A DNA stretch of 64,000 nucleotides from Bacillus horti (GTDB lineage: Bacteria; Bacillota; Bacilli; Caldalkalibacillales; JCM-10596), in contig NZ_JAUSTY010000020.1 in assembly GCF_030813115.1 (NCBI RefSeq), forward strand, positions 28,326 through 92,325. The letters run 5' to 3'. Under the pieces are notes generated by a model that was not told the DNA's origin, ran no database searches, and saw nothing but the letters and a program-made list of their open reading frames with translations. Made by a program: the position numbers and the translations under genes. This document shows positions 63,178 through 64,000 of the stretch, piece after piece. Position 1 is the first letter of the stretch. The number at the start of each line of letters is the position of its first letter.

Positions 63178-63816
63178 ATGATAAGGCAGGATCGTACTAA
63201 GCAGAATATTGTTACAGCCCTTATTTTAAGCTTATGCATTGTTTTTATCTTTAGTGGCGGCCAGGCTAACGCTAATTTAAACCAATTTCTAGGATTTAAT
63301 ACAGCAAAAGTTGAAGTAAATGGAGTTATGCTGAATGAGGATGAAGTTCCCCCGATCATTGTGAACAACAGAACGATGATTCCAATTGGTCAGGCAGCAG
63401 AGCTTTTAAATGCCTATACAGAATGGGATAATGGTCGGAAATTAGCTATGATTAAAAAGCCAGTTGTGAACATGACGATCATTAATCGTAATAAAACGTC
63501 CTTAGAGGTAAATCCGACGTTTCGTGCTGGAAGCACACATTCCTTTCAAGTAGCTACCCAGGTAGCTAAGGTTCCAATTTCTAAGGAGCTAAAGACGCGT
63601 TTTGTCGTGGTGGACAGCAGCAATAGCACAATCTATACAGGAAACCCTGTAACGATTGATACGTCTCAGTACAACGGGAGCTTTATTGGGAACCTTAATG
63701 TGGCTAATCTTCGTCTAGGGTCTAGGGGAGAATACACGTTAAAATTGCAAATGGAGGATCCTAATGATAGCTCAAGATACATCACGATCGGAGAGTATGT
63801 GATGGTAGCGAACTAA
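63178..63816 (+). CDS. Secreted protein with copper-amine-oxidase-like stalk domain
   Basis: A 212-aa exported protein. Residues 1-32 are a signal peptide (basic start, hydrophobic 11-26, then GGQANA). A copper amine oxidase N-terminal-like (stalk) domain follows at about 42-105: VEVNGVMLNEDEVPPI, then NNRTMIPIGQAAELLNA. The remainder is a beta-rich domain of unknown type. In Bacillales this stalk is a common surface-protein module, not an enzyme. ATG 63178 follows TTGGAGG. It lies next to a probable IS element. Confidence 0.8.
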   Translation: MIRQDRTKQNIVTALILSLCIVFIFSGGQANANLNQFLGFNTAKVEVNGVMLNEDEVPPIIVNNRTMIPIGQAAELLNAYTEWDNGRKLAMIKKPVVNMTIINRNKTSLEVNPTFRAGSTHSFQVATQVAKVPISKELKTRFVVVDSSNSTIYTGNPVTIDTSQYNGSFIGNLNVANLRLGSRGEYTLKLQMEDPNDSSRYITIGEYVMVAN

Positions 63817-63905
63817 GGCTCCGAGGGGCTTAGTCCAAAATACAGGATAACAACGTTTAAAACAATCTCCGAAATTTAATAAAAAGAGCTGTGCTCATTC
63901 AGATA

Positions 63906-64000
63906 TGATATGCTCCCCTTGTGGTAGACAGTTTAAATAATAAAAACTGTTTACGACTAGGAGGAGCATTTTTTATGTCCCACAAATCAAAAATATCAAG
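63906..64000 (+). mobile_element. Probable left end of an IS3-family insertion sequence (partial)
   Basis: From TGATATGCTCCCC at 63906 the DNA forms a long imperfect inverted repeat: GGTAGACAGTTT pairs with AAACTGTTTACG across an AT-rich centre, and ATGCTCC recurs inverted as GGAGCAT. This is the form of IS3/IS150-type left ends and leaders. An open frame then starts within it. The right end lies outside the window. Confidence 0.5.
63975..64000 (+). CDS. Start of a gene cut by the window edge (probable transposase OrfA)
   Basis: ATG 63975, with TAGGAGGAGC upstream, opens MSHKSKIS and runs off the edge. A short, basic start just inside an IS-like end fits an IS3-type OrfA, but only eight codons are visible. 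Confidence 0.45.

Noticed and set aside
1..64000. CRISPR arrays, restriction-modification, toxin-antitoxin or prophage modules
   Set aside because: No regularly spaced repeats, cas genes, methylase/endonuclease pairs or phage structural genes were seen.

Overview
The window is chromosomal DNA from a low-GC, Gram-positive, spore-forming member of the Bacillales. The evidence is strong AGGAGG-type ribosome binding sites, frequent GTG/TTG starts, sigma-A promoters, YjcZ-type small proteins, YlbF, and gene neighbourhoods known from Bacillus subtilis (yqgQ/glcK, yxkF-msmX, ylaM-ylaN-ftsW-pycA, ylbB-ylbC-ylbF). No rRNA, tRNA, CRISPR array or prophage was seen. I cannot name the species. The XPB-type helicase pair and several lineage-specific proteins suggest a deep-branching Bacillaceae or Paenibacillaceae-like organism rather than B. 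subtilis itself.

Layout. 1-8.5 kb: an M42 aminopeptidase, a membrane protein, then yqgQ, a PucR-type regulator, msmX (shared sugar-ABC ATPase) and glcK, followed by a yfkK-like gene, ilvD behind a CodY box, and a phosphodiesterase. 8.5-13 kb: a small coiled-coil protein, a DUF92 membrane protein, a nitroreductase, htpX and the radical-SAM protein YfkAB. 13.4-17.2 kb: a thiamine operon (thiE-thiS-thiG-thiO-thiD) behind a TPP riboswitch with its own terminator. 17.4-26.7 kb: two GyrI-like proteins, a secreted SH3-NlpC/P60 hydrolase, two small unknowns, an ECF sigma/anti-sigma operon with two membrane proteins, a TauE/SafE permease, two YjcZ-type miniproteins, a cold shock gene, queD and a DUF2759 miniprotein. 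26.7-37.5 kb: an acetyltransferase, glutaminase-ylaN, a small M50-like protease with pcp, rocD, an OpuC-like compatible-solute transporter, and acsA with a promoter and cre site.

37.7-48.2 kb: a YtrA-type GntR/ABC operon with a perfect 23-bp operator, DUF309, ftsW, then an inserted galactarate/glucarate catabolic module (GntR-FadR regulator, kdgD, semialdehyde dehydrogenase, garD) carrying matched operators and a full-consensus cre site. 48.3-64 kb: pyruvate carboxylase, an Asp23 protein, YugN-like protein, two CAP-domain proteins (one with LysM), a CBS protein, a glycerophosphodiesterase, a cytosolic trypsin-like protease, a PrcB-type protein, the XPB helicase with a partner carrying the same helicase-associated domain, ylbF, a secreted stalk-domain protein and, at the edge, the probable left end of an IS3-family element.

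How it fits together. Much of the window is central carbon control. MsmX and GlcK handle sugar import and phosphorylation; AcsA, Pyc and the galactarate module feed or replenish central intermediates and carry CcpA-type sites. CodY, TPP, GntR/YtrA, GntR/FadR and ECF circuits can all be read directly from operators or leaders next to the genes they should control. The least understood parts are the XPB-helicase pair, the ECF operon, the radical-SAM YfkAB protein and several small membrane proteins.
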